A stretch of DNA of 64,000 nucleotides from an uncultured Lachnospiraceae bacterium (GTDB lineage Bacteria > Bacillota > Clostridia > Lachnospirales > Lachnospiraceae), in the NCBI GenBank assembly GCA_934351255.1, contig CAKRJH010000001.1:1-64000 (forward strand), given 5' to 3'. This document shows, in pieces, positions 7,017-14,597 of the stretch. The notes under the pieces were generated by a model. It was not told the DNA's origin, searched no databases, and saw only the letters and a program-made list of their open reading frames with translations. The position numbers and the translations under genes were made by a program. How positions within the stretch are numbered: position 1 is the stretch's first letter; each line of letters starts with the position of its first letter.

Positions 7017-9653
7017 ATGGCAACAAAATGGGTTTATATGTTCAGCGAAGGCGACATGACCATGCGTAACACACTTGGTGGTAAAGGCGCAAACCTTGCA
7101 GAGATGACCAACATCGGTCTTCCTGTACCACAGGGTTTCACCGTTACAACAGAGGCTTGTACACAGTACTATGAGGACGGACGTCAGATCAATGATGAGA
7201 TCATGGGTCAGATCATGGACGGTGTAGCAAAGATGGAGGAGATCAACGGCAAGAAGTTCGGTGATTCTACAAATCCTCTGTTAGTATCTGTTCGTTCCGG
7301 TGCACGTGCTTCCATGCCTGGTATGATGGACACCATCCTGAACCTGGGATTAAATGACAGCGTAGTAGAGTCTATGATCGCTGCAAACCCAGATCCATCC
7401 TTTGAGCGTTTCGTATACGATTCTTACAGACGTTTCATCCAGATGTTCTCTGATGTCGTTATGGAAGTTGGTAAGAAGTACTTCGAGCAGCTCATCGACA
7501 AGATGAAAGAGGAGAAGGGTGTTCAGTTCGACGTAGAGCTGACCGCTGCTGACTTAAAGGAGTTAGCTTCCCAGTTCAAGGCTGAGTACAAGAAGCAGTT
7601 AGGACAGGATTTCCCTTCAGATCCAGTAGAGCAGTTAAAGTTAGCTGTCGAGGCTGTATTCCGTTCTTGGGACAACCCACGTGCTAACGTATATCGTCGT
7701 GACAATGATATCCCTTACTCATGGGGTACTGCAGTTAACGTAATGCCTATGGTATTCGGTAACTTAAATAACGAGTCTGGTACAGGTGTTGCATTTACCC
7801 GTGACCCTGCAACAGGTGAGAACAAGCTGATGGGTGAGTTCCTGATCAACGCACAGGGCGAGGACGTAGTAGCAGGTGTTCGTACACCAATGCCAATCGC
7901 TCAGATGGAGCAGGAGTTCCCAGAGGCATATGCTGAGTTCATCAAGGTTTGTGATATCCTTGAGAATCACTATCATGATATGCAGGATATGGAGTTCACT
8001 GTAGAGAACAAGAAGCTGTACATGCTGCAGTGCCGTAACGGAAAGAGAACAGCTCCGGCTGCATTAAAGATCGCTTGTGATCTGGTAGATGAGGGACATA
8101 AGACTCCTGAAGAGGCAGTTGCTATGATCGACCCTCGTAACTTAGATACATTATTACATCCACAGTTTGATGCTGCTGCATTAAAGGCTGCTACTCCTAT
8201 TGGAAAGGGCTTAGGTGCTTCTCCGGGAGCTGCTTGTGGTAAGGTTGTATTTACAGCAGAGGATGCTGAGGCTTGGAATGCCCGTGGTGAGAAGGTTGTC
8301 CTGGTTCGTCTTGAGACATCTCCAGAGGATATCACAGGTATGAAGGCTTCCCAGGGTATCTTAACTGTTCGTGGTGGTATGACATCACATGCTGCCGTAG
8401 TTGCCCGTGGTATGGGGACATGTTGTGTATCCGGTTGTGGAGACATCAACATGGATGAGGAGAACAAGAAGTTCACACTGGCTGGACAGACATTTACAGA
8501 GGGTTCTGAGATCTCTATCGATGGTACTACAGGTAACATCTATGCAGGCCTGATCCCAACTGTTGATGCACAGATCGCTGGTGAGTTCGGCCGTGTTATG
8601 GCTTGGGCTGATGAGTTCAGAACTCTGAAGGTTCGTACAAACGCTGATACTCCTGCAGATGCTAAGAAGGCTCGCGAGCTGGGCGCTGAGGGTATTGGAC
8701 TTTGCCGTACAGAGCATATGTTCTTCGAGGAAGACAGAATCGCTGCATTCCGTGAGATGATCTGTTCTGATACTGTAGAAGAGAGAGAAGCTGCATTAGA
8801 GAAGATCCTGCCATATCAGCAGGGAGACTTCAAGGCTCTGTATGAGGCTCTTGAGGGCAATCCGGTAACCATCCGTTTCCTGGATCCACCACTTCATGAG
8901 TTCGTTCCTACTGAGGAGGCTGACATCAAGAAGTTAGCTGACGCTCAGGGCAAGACCGTTGAGGAGATCAAGGCTATCATCGACAGCTTACACGAGTTCA
9001 ACCCTATGATGGGTCATCGTGGATGCCGTCTGGCAGTTACCTACCCAGAGATCGCAAAGATGCAGACAAAGGCTGTTATCCGCGCTGCTATCGAGGTTAA
9101 GGCTGCTCATCCGGATTGGGCTGTTAAGCCAGAGATCATGATCCCACTGGTATGTGAGGTTAAGGAGCTTAAGTATGTAAAGAAGGTTGTCGTTGAGACT
9201 GCTGATGCTGAGATCGCTGCTGCAGGCGTTGAGCTTGAGTACGAGGTTGGTACTATGATCGAGATCCCAAGAGCTGCTCTGACTGCTGATGAGATCGCAA
9301 AAGAGGCTGACTTCTTCTGCTTCGGTACAAACGACTTAACTCAGATGACATTCGGATTCTCTCGTGATGATGCTGGTAAGTTCTTAGATGCTTACTATGA
9401 CACCAAGATCTTCGAGAACGATCCATTTGCTAAGTTAGACCAGACTGGTGTTGGTAAACTTATGGAGACAGCTATCAAGCTTGGTAAGCCTGTAAATCCA
9501 AACCTTCACATCGGTATCTGTGGTGAGCACGGTGGAGATCCTTCATCCGTAGAGTTCTGCCACAAGATTGGTTTAGACTATGTATCTTGCTCACCTTTCC
9601 GTGTGCCAATCGCAAGACTGGCTGCTGCACAGGCTGCTATTGCTAACAAATAA
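7017..9653 (+). CDS. ppdK: Pyruvate, phosphate dikinase
   Basis: PPDK interconverts pyruvate + ATP + Pi with PEP + AMP + PPi and serves in PPi-dependent glycolysis or gluconeogenesis in Clostridia. The 878-residue protein has three parts: the nucleotide-binding domain (GGKGANLAEMTNIGLPVPQG near the start), the swivelling phosphohistidine domain (GGMTSHAAVVARG, His458) and the PEP/pyruvate barrel with GICGEHGGDP (Cys835). The start at 7017 has AGGAGGT at 7001-7007; the frame is open further upstream, but without a ribosome site. Codon use is strongly biased (GGT, CGT, GCT, CCA) compared with its neighbours, as expected for very high expression. Confidence 0.97.
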   Translation: MATKWVYMFSEGDMTMRNTLGGKGANLAEMTNIGLPVPQGFTVTTEACTQYYEDGRQINDEIMGQIMDGVAKMEEINGKKFGDSTNPLLVSVRSGARASMPGMMDTILNLGLNDSVVESMIAANPDPSFERFVYDSYRRFIQMFSDVVMEVGKKYFEQLIDKMKEEKGVQFDVELTAADLKELASQFKAEYKKQLGQDFPSDPVEQLKLAVEAVFRSWDNPRANVYRRDNDIPYSWGTAVNVMPMVFGNLNNESGTGVAFTRDPATGENKLMGEFLINAQGEDVVAGVRTPMPIAQMEQEFPEAYAEFIKVCDILENHYHDMQDMEFTVENKKLYMLQCRNGKRTAPAALKIACDLVDEGHKTPEEAVAMIDPRNLDTLLHPQFDAAALKAATPIGKGLGASPGAACGKVVFTAEDAEAWNARGEKVVLVRLETSPEDITGMKASQGILTVRGGMTSHAAVVARGMGTCCVSGCGDINMDEENKKFTLAGQTFTEGSEISIDGTTGNIYAGLIPTVDAQIAGEFGRVMAWADEFRTLKVRTNADTPADAKKARELGAEGIGLCRTEHMFFEEDRIAAFREMICSDTVEEREAALEKILPYQQGDFKALYEALEGNPVTIRFLDPPLHEFVPTEEADIKKLADAQGKTVEEIKAIIDSLHEFNPMMGHRGCRLAVTYPEIAKMQTKAVIRAAIEVKAAHPDWAVKPEIMIPLVCEVKELKYVKKVVVETADAEIAAAGVELEYEVGTMIEIPRAALTADEIAKEADFFCFGTNDLTQMTFGFSRDDAGKFLDAYYDTKIFENDPFAKLDQTGVGKLMETAIKLGKPVNPNLHIGICGEHGGDPSSVEFCHKIGLDYVSCSPFRVPIARLAAAQAAIANK

Positions 9654-9700
9654 TATTTGTGGACAAGCGGCATTGTGAGAATGCAAGATCGTGAAATAGA

Positions 9701-9737
9701 GACCGTCGATTCACTCAGGTGGATCGGCGGTCTTTTA
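9701..9737 (+). terminator. Rho-independent terminator of ppdK
   Basis: A ten-base-pair stem pairs GACCGTCGAT (9701-9710) with ATCGGCGGTC (9723-9732, one G-T pair), followed by TTTTA. The element is about 83% identical to the terminator at 12,178-12,215. Confidence 0.85.
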
Positions 9738-9799
9738 ATATGGAATATATATACAAAAGATGATATAATTTGCATATACTATATATGGAGGTGACGAAT

Positions 9800-10078
9800 A
9801 TGTTGACATTACAAGAAACAATAAGACCATCTGCTGATTTGCGAAATCGTTATTCCGAAATATCAAAACTGTGCAAGGAAAATAAAGAGGCAGTGATTAT
9901 TACAGTCAATGGTAGAGGCGATACAGTTACGCTTTCCTATGAAGAATATAAAAATATGAAAGCAAGAATAGAATTATTAGAAGTATTAGCCGAAGCAGAA
10001 GATGATGCTAAAAATGGCAGAGTTGCTCCGATAACGGAAACATTTGATGATTTGAGGAAAATGCTTCAGGAGGGGTGA
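9800..10078 (+). CDS. Type II antitoxin, Phd/YefM family
   Basis: This 92-residue antitoxin has the Phd/YefM fold. The N-terminal part binds DNA (LQETIRPSADLRNRYSEI, VIITVNGRGDTVTLSYEEYK), and the acidic C-terminal tail (AEAEDDAKNGRVAPITETF) would wrap the toxin. It should neutralise the downstream RelE/ParE-like toxin and repress its own promoter. The ATG at 9800 has GGAGGTG at 9787. A TATAAT at 9764-9769 and AT-rich inverted repeats just upstream are the likely promoter and operator. The stop codon lies two bases before the toxin ATG, so the genes are translationally coupled. Confidence 0.88.
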   Translation: MLTLQETIRPSADLRNRYSEISKLCKENKEAVIITVNGRGDTVTLSYEEYKNMKARIELLEVLAEAEDDAKNGRVAPITETFDDLRKMLQEG

Positions 10079-10080
10079 TT

Positions 10081-10398
10081 ATGGAGTATACGGTAACAAG
10101 GACTGATACGGCCGATGCAGGCATCAGAAAAATCATCTTGTATATTGCTCAGAATTTTGGAAATGCAGTTGCGCTTGAGAAACTTGATGAGATTGAAAGA
10201 CGAATTCTTGAATTGGGAAATGATCCATACATTGGAACTGAGCCAAGATATCTGACTCTTAAGCGGCAGGGGTATAAAGTGCTTATTTTAGAAAAAGACT
10301 TGGTATTTTATAAAATTGACGAGGAAAATAAGCAGGTGGTTGTGTATGTTGTCATAGATCAACGCCAGGATTATTTGAATATTATTCGTGGTTTGTAA
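10081..10398 (+). CDS. Type II toxin, RelE/ParE superfamily
   Basis: This 105-residue toxin has the RelE/ParE beta-alpha layout. An N-terminal strand (EYTVTRTDTADAGIRKI) is followed by two helices with LDEIERRILELG. The C-terminal strands (YKVLILEKDLVFYKIDEENK, VVVYVVIDQRQDYLNIIRGL) carry the conserved Arg-Gln-Asp-Tyr end. RelE members cleave mRNA on the ribosome and ParE members poison gyrase; the sequence alone does not decide. AGGAGGGG at 10,068-10,075 drives the ATG at 10,081; a GTG at 10,075 is less likely. The antitoxin lies immediately upstream. Confidence 0.88.
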   Translation: MEYTVTRTDTADAGIRKIILYIAQNFGNAVALEKLDEIERRILELGNDPYIGTEPRYLTLKRQGYKVLILEKDLVFYKIDEENKQVVVYVVIDQRQDYLNIIRGL

Positions 10399-10421
10399 GG
10401 AAATTAGAAAAGAGGAATATT

Positions 10422-12113
10422 ATGTTGAGAACTTTTGCTACGCATCATGTGAGAAATCAAATGCAGTTGTCAGATAGTCTATGGGAATTTGAACCGTGCT
10501 CAGGAGAATTTGCGGGACAGAAATTTCAACTTATGGTGCCGGGATGTTGGGAATCTCATCCTTTGTTTGCTGATTATCGGGGAGAGGGTATCTATCGAAA
10601 GCGATTTGAAGCACAGGGAAATATCCGAGTTGAATGTAAGGGTGTGAGCCATACAGCTACGTTGTATCTTGATGGAACAGAGATTGGGCGGCATTATAAT
10701 GCGTATACGCCGTTTTCTGTCCTTGTAATGAATCTGGAACCGGGAGAACATACCCTGGAAATCAAGGCGGATAATCGTTTTCATGAAAACAGCGCGCTAC
10801 ATGTGCCTAATGATTACATGTCATATGGAGGAATATCCCGCGGTGTGATTGTGGAAACTCTGAATGATTATTATTTGGAATATGTCCATGTAAAACCATA
10901 TATGCAGGACGGAGAATGGCATGCACACATTAAAGCAGCGGTTCATGCACTGAATTGCAATCTAAAAGGGAACCATGACCTTGTGGTGCAGGGAAAACTG
11001 GGAGAGAATACATTTCAATGGGATCTGTGCATGGAAGAAGGACAATCCGGTCAGGAAATATGTACGGATCTGAGAATGAAGAATGTTGAAATATGGAGTC
11101 CTGAGACACCGTATTTGTATGAGGTGGAATTGAAACTGTTTCAGGAAAACCAGATTGTAGATGATATCATTGATAGAGTTGGTTTTCGGGAAATTCAGAT
11201 TTCTGAAAAGGCCATTATGCTAAATGGAAAGCATTTGCGGATTAAGGGTGTCTGCCGGCATGAGGATCACCCGGACTATGGATGTGCACTGCCATATCAG
11301 ACTATTTATCATGATCTTGTTATGATTCGCCAGATGGGTGCCAATTCGATTCGGACATCGCATTATCCGAATGATGAAATCTTTTTGGATCTTTGTGATG
11401 AGCTTGGAATTCTGGTCTGGGAGGAAAACCATGCAAGAGGGTTAGAGGAAGACCGGATGCGCCATCCATTGTTCGAGATACAGGCGGAAGAGGTGATCCG
11501 TGAAATGATATCTGCACACTATAATCATCCCAGCATATTTGTATGGGGGATTTTGAATGAATGTGCCAGTGAATCATTATATGGGCGCGAATGTTATGAA
11601 AAGCAGTTTCAACTCATTCGTGAACTGGATGAAAGCCGTCCATGTACCTTTGCAAGCTGCAAATTTTTTCATGATATCTGCCTTGACTTACCTGACATCG
11701 TGTCCTGCAATCTTTATCCAAGATGGTATGTGGATAAGCCGGTACGGGAATATATCGAAGATGTAACTCAGTGGATTGCAGAGGATGGAAGGGGAACTGG
11801 GAAACCGTTTATTGTGTCTGAGATTGGAGCTGGCGCATTGTACGGATGTCATAATGCATATCACGGAAAATGGACAGAGGAATATCAGGCAGAAGCCATA
11901 CGGGAGCAGATATCCGAGTGCCTGGAATTTCCGGATTGCGCAGGGGTTTATATCTGGCAATTCTGTGATGTGAGGGTAAGTCGGGAATGGTTTTCAGGAC
12001 GTCCACGGGAAATGAACAATAAGGGGATTGTAGATGAATATCGAAGACCCAAGGAGGCATATTGGGCGGCAAAGGAGATTTTTGAGCGATATTCCAATTA
12101 TTTTAATTCGTAG
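10422..12113 (+). CDS. Glycoside hydrolase family 2, beta-glucuronidase-like
   Basis: This 563-residue enzyme has the GH2 jelly-roll, Ig-like and barrel domains and no signal peptide. The acid/base is Glu380 in FVWGILNE and the nucleophile is Glu467 in IVSEIGAGALYG. Asn532 and Lys534 in REMNNKGIV match the N-x-K motif that beta-glucuronidases use to read the substrate carboxylate. NLYPRWYV resembles the tyrosine-containing segment of UidA. The active-site loop between the barrel start and the acid/base is short, as in the no-loop gut glucuronidases. A beta-galactosidase or galacturonidase activity is not excluded. It lies 24 bases after the toxin gene and may be read through from that promoter. 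Confidence 0.8.
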   Translation: MLRTFATHHVRNQMQLSDSLWEFEPCSGEFAGQKFQLMVPGCWESHPLFADYRGEGIYRKRFEAQGNIRVECKGVSHTATLYLDGTEIGRHYNAYTPFSVLVMNLEPGEHTLEIKADNRFHENSALHVPNDYMSYGGISRGVIVETLNDYYLEYVHVKPYMQDGEWHAHIKAAVHALNCNLKGNHDLVVQGKLGENTFQWDLCMEEGQSGQEICTDLRMKNVEIWSPETPYLYEVELKLFQENQIVDDIIDRVGFREIQISEKAIMLNGKHLRIKGVCRHEDHPDYGCALPYQTIYHDLVMIRQMGANSIRTSHYPNDEIFLDLCDELGILVWEENHARGLEEDRMRHPLFEIQAEEVIREMISAHYNHPSIFVWGILNECASESLYGRECYEKQFQLIRELDESRPCTFASCKFFHDICLDLPDIVSCNLYPRWYVDKPVREYIEDVTQWIAEDGRGTGKPFIVSEIGAGALYGCHNAYHGKWTEEYQAEAIREQISECLEFPDCAGVYIWQFCDVRVSREWFSGRPREMNNKGIVDEYRRPKEAYWAAKEIFERYSNYFNS

Positions 12114-12177
12114 AGAAACTTTGAATGATTACAGGAATATTTGGTATGCTGTGTTTAGTACCTTTGAGAAAAATAAA

Positions 12178-12215
12178 GACCGTTGATTCAATCAGACGAA
12201 TCGACGGTCTTTTTG
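12178..12215. terminator. Bidirectional terminator between the GH2 and Xre genes
   Basis: GACCGTTGATTC (12,178-12,189) pairs with GAATCGACGGTC (12,198-12,209, one T-G pair) and is followed by TTTTT on the plus strand. The minus-strand Xre gene ends inside it. The sequence is a diverged copy of the ppdK terminator at 9,701-9,737. Confidence 0.85.
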
Positions 12216-12412
12216 TGTTGGGTTCGGCCGAGTAAATAATCTACGGAGACATCGTAGTAATCAGCCAGTTTTATGAATACTTCGATCGGGATGTTGATCT
12301 TTCCGAGTTCGTATTTGGAATACGTTGTCTGTTTTACGTGAAGGTATTCTGCCAGCTCGACCTGGGTCTTGTCGTTATCTTCACGAAGATTTCTAATATT
12401 TTCAAAAATCAT
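12188..12412 (-). CDS. Xre-family transcriptional regulator (Cro/CI HTH)
   Basis: This small DNA-binding protein of 74 residues consists of one Cro/CI helix-turn-helix: NIRNLREDNDKTQVELAEYL, then VKQTTYSKYELGKINIPIEV, then a helix ending VDYLLGRT. The last codons are supplied by the shared terminator. The start has GAGG seven bases upstream (on the minus strand). A TATAAT read on the minus strand (12,441-12,446) lies 28 bases before the ATG. It is divergent from a secreted protein whose promoter contains a 19-bp palindrome, so it probably represses that gene and perhaps itself. Confidence 0.88.
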   Translation of the reverse strand: MIFENIRNLREDNDKTQVELAEYLHVKQTTYSKYELGKINIPIEVFIKLADYYDVSVDYLLGRTQHKKTVDSSD

Positions 12413-12465
12413 ATGAAAACCTCATTTCTACTATGATGTAATTATAGAAAATAAGGAAGACTGTA

Positions 12466-12494
12466 TTGCAAAATAGTCGTAATACGACTATAAT
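12466..12494 (+). promoter_or_regulatory. Promoter with embedded palindromic operator (putative Xre site)
   Basis: TTGCAA (12,466-12,471) and TATAAT (12,489-12,494) are exactly 17 bases apart. The spacer holds a perfect 9-1-9 palindrome, ATAGTCGTA-A-TACGACTAT (12,473-12,491), which overlaps the -10 box. A third half-site, GTATTACG, lies just downstream (about 12,500). A protein bound here would block RNA polymerase. The divergent Xre gene is the natural candidate. Confidence 0.75.
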
Positions 12495-12530
12495 ATTTGT
12501 ATTACGTTGTATAGATTGGAGGGAAACAGT

Positions 12531-13556
12531 ATGAAAAAATACATTAGACTCTTAGGGGTTATGTTACTGTTAACTTGTTTTTGGGCTGGTGGAAAATCGG
12601 CAAGCGCAAAAACGATTTCTTATCACTTTGATAACATTCCGGATAGGACCATTACTTACACGGGGGAAGATAACTTTCTTTATGTTACGATTGATAATAC
12701 TACATATGTAATCGAATCTGAAACAATGGTAGCACTTGCAAGATGCTCAACAGATGGAACCATATGGATACAGGCTGCTGGTAAAATAGGTATTTACTGG
12801 ATTAATTATGAAATTCAAAAAAATTACATGAGCATGATTGCATATTTAGATGGAGCAATTAGTCTGAACAATAATGATGATTTTACATATTCATATTCAA
12901 CTAATTTAGAGGAACATAACTATCCTTCCATAGAATATTTGCAATTAATTTATCCTACACTCGATAAGCCCGAAAATCCAACACCGACGATTGATCCAAG
13001 TGAGATTCCAACAGCAACACCTGTACCCACAAAAGCACCCGTAAAGCCAACCTCTCCGGCATCCACGGCAACGCCTGATCCAACAGAGCCAGGAGCAACC
13101 GGGGAGCCGGTTCCTATGCCGACGATCCCGGTTCCAACGCAGTTGCCGCAGCCTGTAGCGACCAGCCCGGCACAACCCAATACACCTGCTCCGGCAGTTA
13201 CTATACCTGCAGAGGGGAATGACACGTCTGCCACGGTAGGAAAACCGGCTTCGGTTATCAAAAAAGGTGCCACGGTTTCTTTGGTAGATTCCGAAGGAAA
13301 TGTAATCAAGTCGCTTACCTTAAAAGCGGGGAAACTGACGATTGACGGGGGAGTGACTATCAAAAATGTAAAAGCGGCATACTTTACTTCCAAAGGGACT
13401 GTTGTTTATCTCACCAAAACCGGAAAGGTTTATTCTATTAATTCAAAGAATAAATCCAAACTGATAAAGTCCCGGGTCAAACAGGTGAAAACCAGAAAAG
13501 GGTTTGCGGTGAAATTGAAACTGAAAAATGGCAGGGTGGTAAAAATAAGGGTGTAG
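12531..13556 (+). CDS. Secreted Pro/Thr-rich surface protein of unknown function
   Basis: I do not recognise a named family. The 341-residue protein starts with a signal peptide (MKKYIRLLGVMLLLTCFWAG, cleavage near SASA-KT). A beta-rich N-terminal domain spans about residues 28-145. A linker of PTP and PAPT repeats spans about 145-235. The C-terminal basic, beta-strand-rich domain (KGATVSLVDSEGNVIKSL, GKVYSINSKNKSK) is common on Lachnospiraceae surface proteins. There is no LPXTG sorting motif. The ATG at 12,531 has GGAGGG upstream. The promoter carries the palindrome described separately, suggesting switch-like control by the neighbouring Xre regulator. Confidence 0.8.
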   Translation: MKKYIRLLGVMLLLTCFWAGGKSASAKTISYHFDNIPDRTITYTGEDNFLYVTIDNTTYVIESETMVALARCSTDGTIWIQAAGKIGIYWINYEIQKNYMSMIAYLDGAISLNNNDDFTYSYSTNLEEHNYPSIEYLQLIYPTLDKPENPTPTIDPSEIPTATPVPTKAPVKPTSPASTATPDPTEPGATGEPVPMPTIPVPTQLPQPVATSPAQPNTPAPAVTIPAEGNDTSATVGKPASVIKKGATVSLVDSEGNVIKSLTLKAGKLTIDGGVTIKNVKAAYFTSKGTVVYLTKTGKVYSINSKNKSKLIKSRVKQVKTRKGFAVKLKLKNGRVVKIRV

Positions 13557-13602
13557 AGATAGCAGATAATTGACAGAAGAAAAGATACGTGATAAGATAA
13601 AT

Positions 13603-13644
13603 CCACACAATGCGTGAAATGTGTTGATGCCATTGTGTGGTTTT
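13603..13644 (+). terminator. Terminator after the Pro/Thr-rich protein gene
   Basis: CCACACAATG (13,603-13,612) pairs perfectly with CATTGTGTGG (13,631-13,640), followed by TTTTA. The loop is long (18 bases). Confidence 0.75.
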
Positions 13645-13710
13645 ATGGAATAAATCAATTAAATATAGGAGAGAGTTTTTCTATAGTTATAAAAGGGATT
13701 AGGTGTTTAT

Positions 13711-13878
13711 ATGGATACCCCAGTAATGAAACCGCAAAAGATAAATGATGAAATAGATATATTTCGTTTATTAGATCGCGGTCTCGATGATATGGAAGAA
13801 AAAAGAGAATTACCAGTTGATGAGGCTTTTGAAATGATTACAAAATTGAGGATTGCAAGACGAAATGAGAAAGCGTAA
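13711..13878 (+). CDS. Small acidic protein, orphan antitoxin-like
   Basis: A 55-codon ORF begins MDTPVMKPQKINDEIDIF and ends ITKLRIARRNEKA. The middle, LLDRGLDDMEEKRELPVDEA, resembles the acidic toxin-binding tail of short Clostridia antitoxins and parallels the tail of the antitoxin at 9,800. A possible ribosome site, AGGTG, lies 7 bases upstream. No toxin gene follows; instead there is a scar with broken genes. The function is inferred from tail similarity only. It may be the remnant of a toxin-antitoxin pair. Confidence 0.55.
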   Translation: MDTPVMKPQKINDEIDIFRLLDRGLDDMEEKRELPVDEAFEMITKLRIARRNEKA

Positions 13879-13913
13879 GGTTGTTGTAACTTGGGAAGAT
13901 TGTTAAAAAGACT

Positions 13914-14012
13914 GTTGCTTCACTCAGATGCATGGAATTGAGATATTTCTTGAGATGGAGGCCGGTTTCGCGGTAGAACAGCTGTGACAGATATTTTTCA
14001 TTGTAGCCGAGG
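13914..14012 (-). pseudogene. AraC-type regulator remnant (C-terminal HTH fragment)
   Basis: Read on the minus strand, this stretch encodes GYNEKYLSQLFYRETGLHLK and then KYLNSMHLSEA, an unmistakable piece of the second helix-turn-helix of an AraC/XylS regulator. Neither a start nor the rest of the gene is present. It abuts the GH127 remnant at about 14,012, so a deletion or recombination joined the two. Confidence 0.7.
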
Positions 14013-14021
14013 GAGTGCCGC

Positions 14022-14153
14022 GGCAGAGATGAATTGTATGAGAAGGCAGAAGGGGCATTGGAGTATGAGGATGTCTGCCTGACATTTATTCCTTATTATG
14101 CATGGGCGAATCGTGAGGAAGGAGAGATGAGGGTATGGATACGGGAAAAATGA
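14022..14153 (+). pseudogene. GH127 (beta-L-arabinofuranosidase, DUF1680) C-terminal remnant
   Basis: The frame from about 14,022 to the TGA at 14,153 encodes an end with LTFIPYYAWANREEGEMRVW, then IREK. This is the hallmark C-terminus of GH127/DUF1680 enzymes. The remaining 600 or so residues are absent and there is no start codon, so this is the tail of a deleted gene. With the AraC fragment beside it, it marks a lost arabinan-type utilisation locus. Confidence 0.7.
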
Positions 14154-14181
14154 TGTGTTCTTTTTGGGACTCGGAGAGAAA

Positions 14182-14210
14182 ATGACACCGTTGTAAAATC
14201 ATGTTATAAT
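14182..14210 (+). promoter_or_regulatory. Promoter of the small protein at 14,265
   Basis: ATGACA (14,182-14,187) and TATAAT (14,205-14,210) are 17 bases apart, a near-consensus promoter. Transcription would start about 45 bases before the ATG at 14,265. Confidence 0.65.
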
Positions 14211-14264
14211 GGGACTGATCTCTGGGAAACTATTATATTGAGGAAAGAGAAAGAGGCATACATC

Positions 14265-14489
14265 ATGAAATCAACTTTAATTAAAGACACCACCAAGGCA
14301 GAACGGATCGCTCTGATCAAAGAGTGGCAGCCGGATGATGACGTGCTGGAGTCGGACGGCGGCATGGATCTGTGGGATCTTTATGCAGACTATATCAATG
14401 GCACCAAAGAGATTGCCGAGTGCAATGCGGCATTTTCGACAAGTTATATGACGGAGAGAGACCTCGCAGAGGGAAAACTCAAAAAGTGA
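14265..14489 (+). CDS. Small hypothetical protein
   Basis: This 74-residue acidic protein of no known function begins MKSTLIKDTTKAERIALIKE and ends ERDLAEGKLKK. The phrase GMDLWDLYADYINGTKEIAE suggests an all-helical fold; similar small proteins occur in Clostridia, but I cannot assign a role. It has its own promoter, and AAGAGG precedes the ATG. The 3' end looks altered. A 16-base segment encoding RDLAE recurs 81 bases downstream in the same frame, where it continues as a longer helical tail, so the present stop may come from an 81-bp insertion or duplication. Confidence 0.65.
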   Translation: MKSTLIKDTTKAERIALIKEWQPDDDVLESDGGMDLWDLYADYINGTKEIAECNAAFSTSYMTERDLAEGKLKK

Positions 14490-14553
14490 TTTCGTAAAGA
14501 AAATTGAAAAAGTGATTTTGCGGAGAGGACACTAAAAAGAGACCTCGCAGAGG
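14457..14553 (+). repeat. 81-bp direct repeat at the 3' end of the small-protein gene
   Basis: AGAGACCTCGCAGAGG occurs at 14,457-14,472 and again at 14,538-14,553, exactly 81 bases apart and therefore in frame. Between them AAAAAGTGATTT also occurs twice (14,481-14,492 and 14,507-14,518). This looks like replication slippage or a small insertion. Confidence 0.8.
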
Positions 14554-14567
14554 AATTTCACGTAGAG

Positions 14568-14597
14568 AAAAGGGAAGCGTTTTATGCTTCCCTTTTT
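14568..14597. terminator. Bidirectional terminator (small protein / MATE)
   Basis: AAAAGGGAAGC (14,568-14,578) pairs with GCTTCCCTTTT (14,586-14,596) and is followed by T on plus. On minus the run of A becomes a T tract, serving the MATE gene that ends here. Confidence 0.8.

Noticed and set aside
12960..13200. Possible DNA repeat array in the Pro/Thr-rich gene
   Set aside because: The repetition is at the protein level (PTP/PAP linker) with varied codons, not a DNA repeat array.
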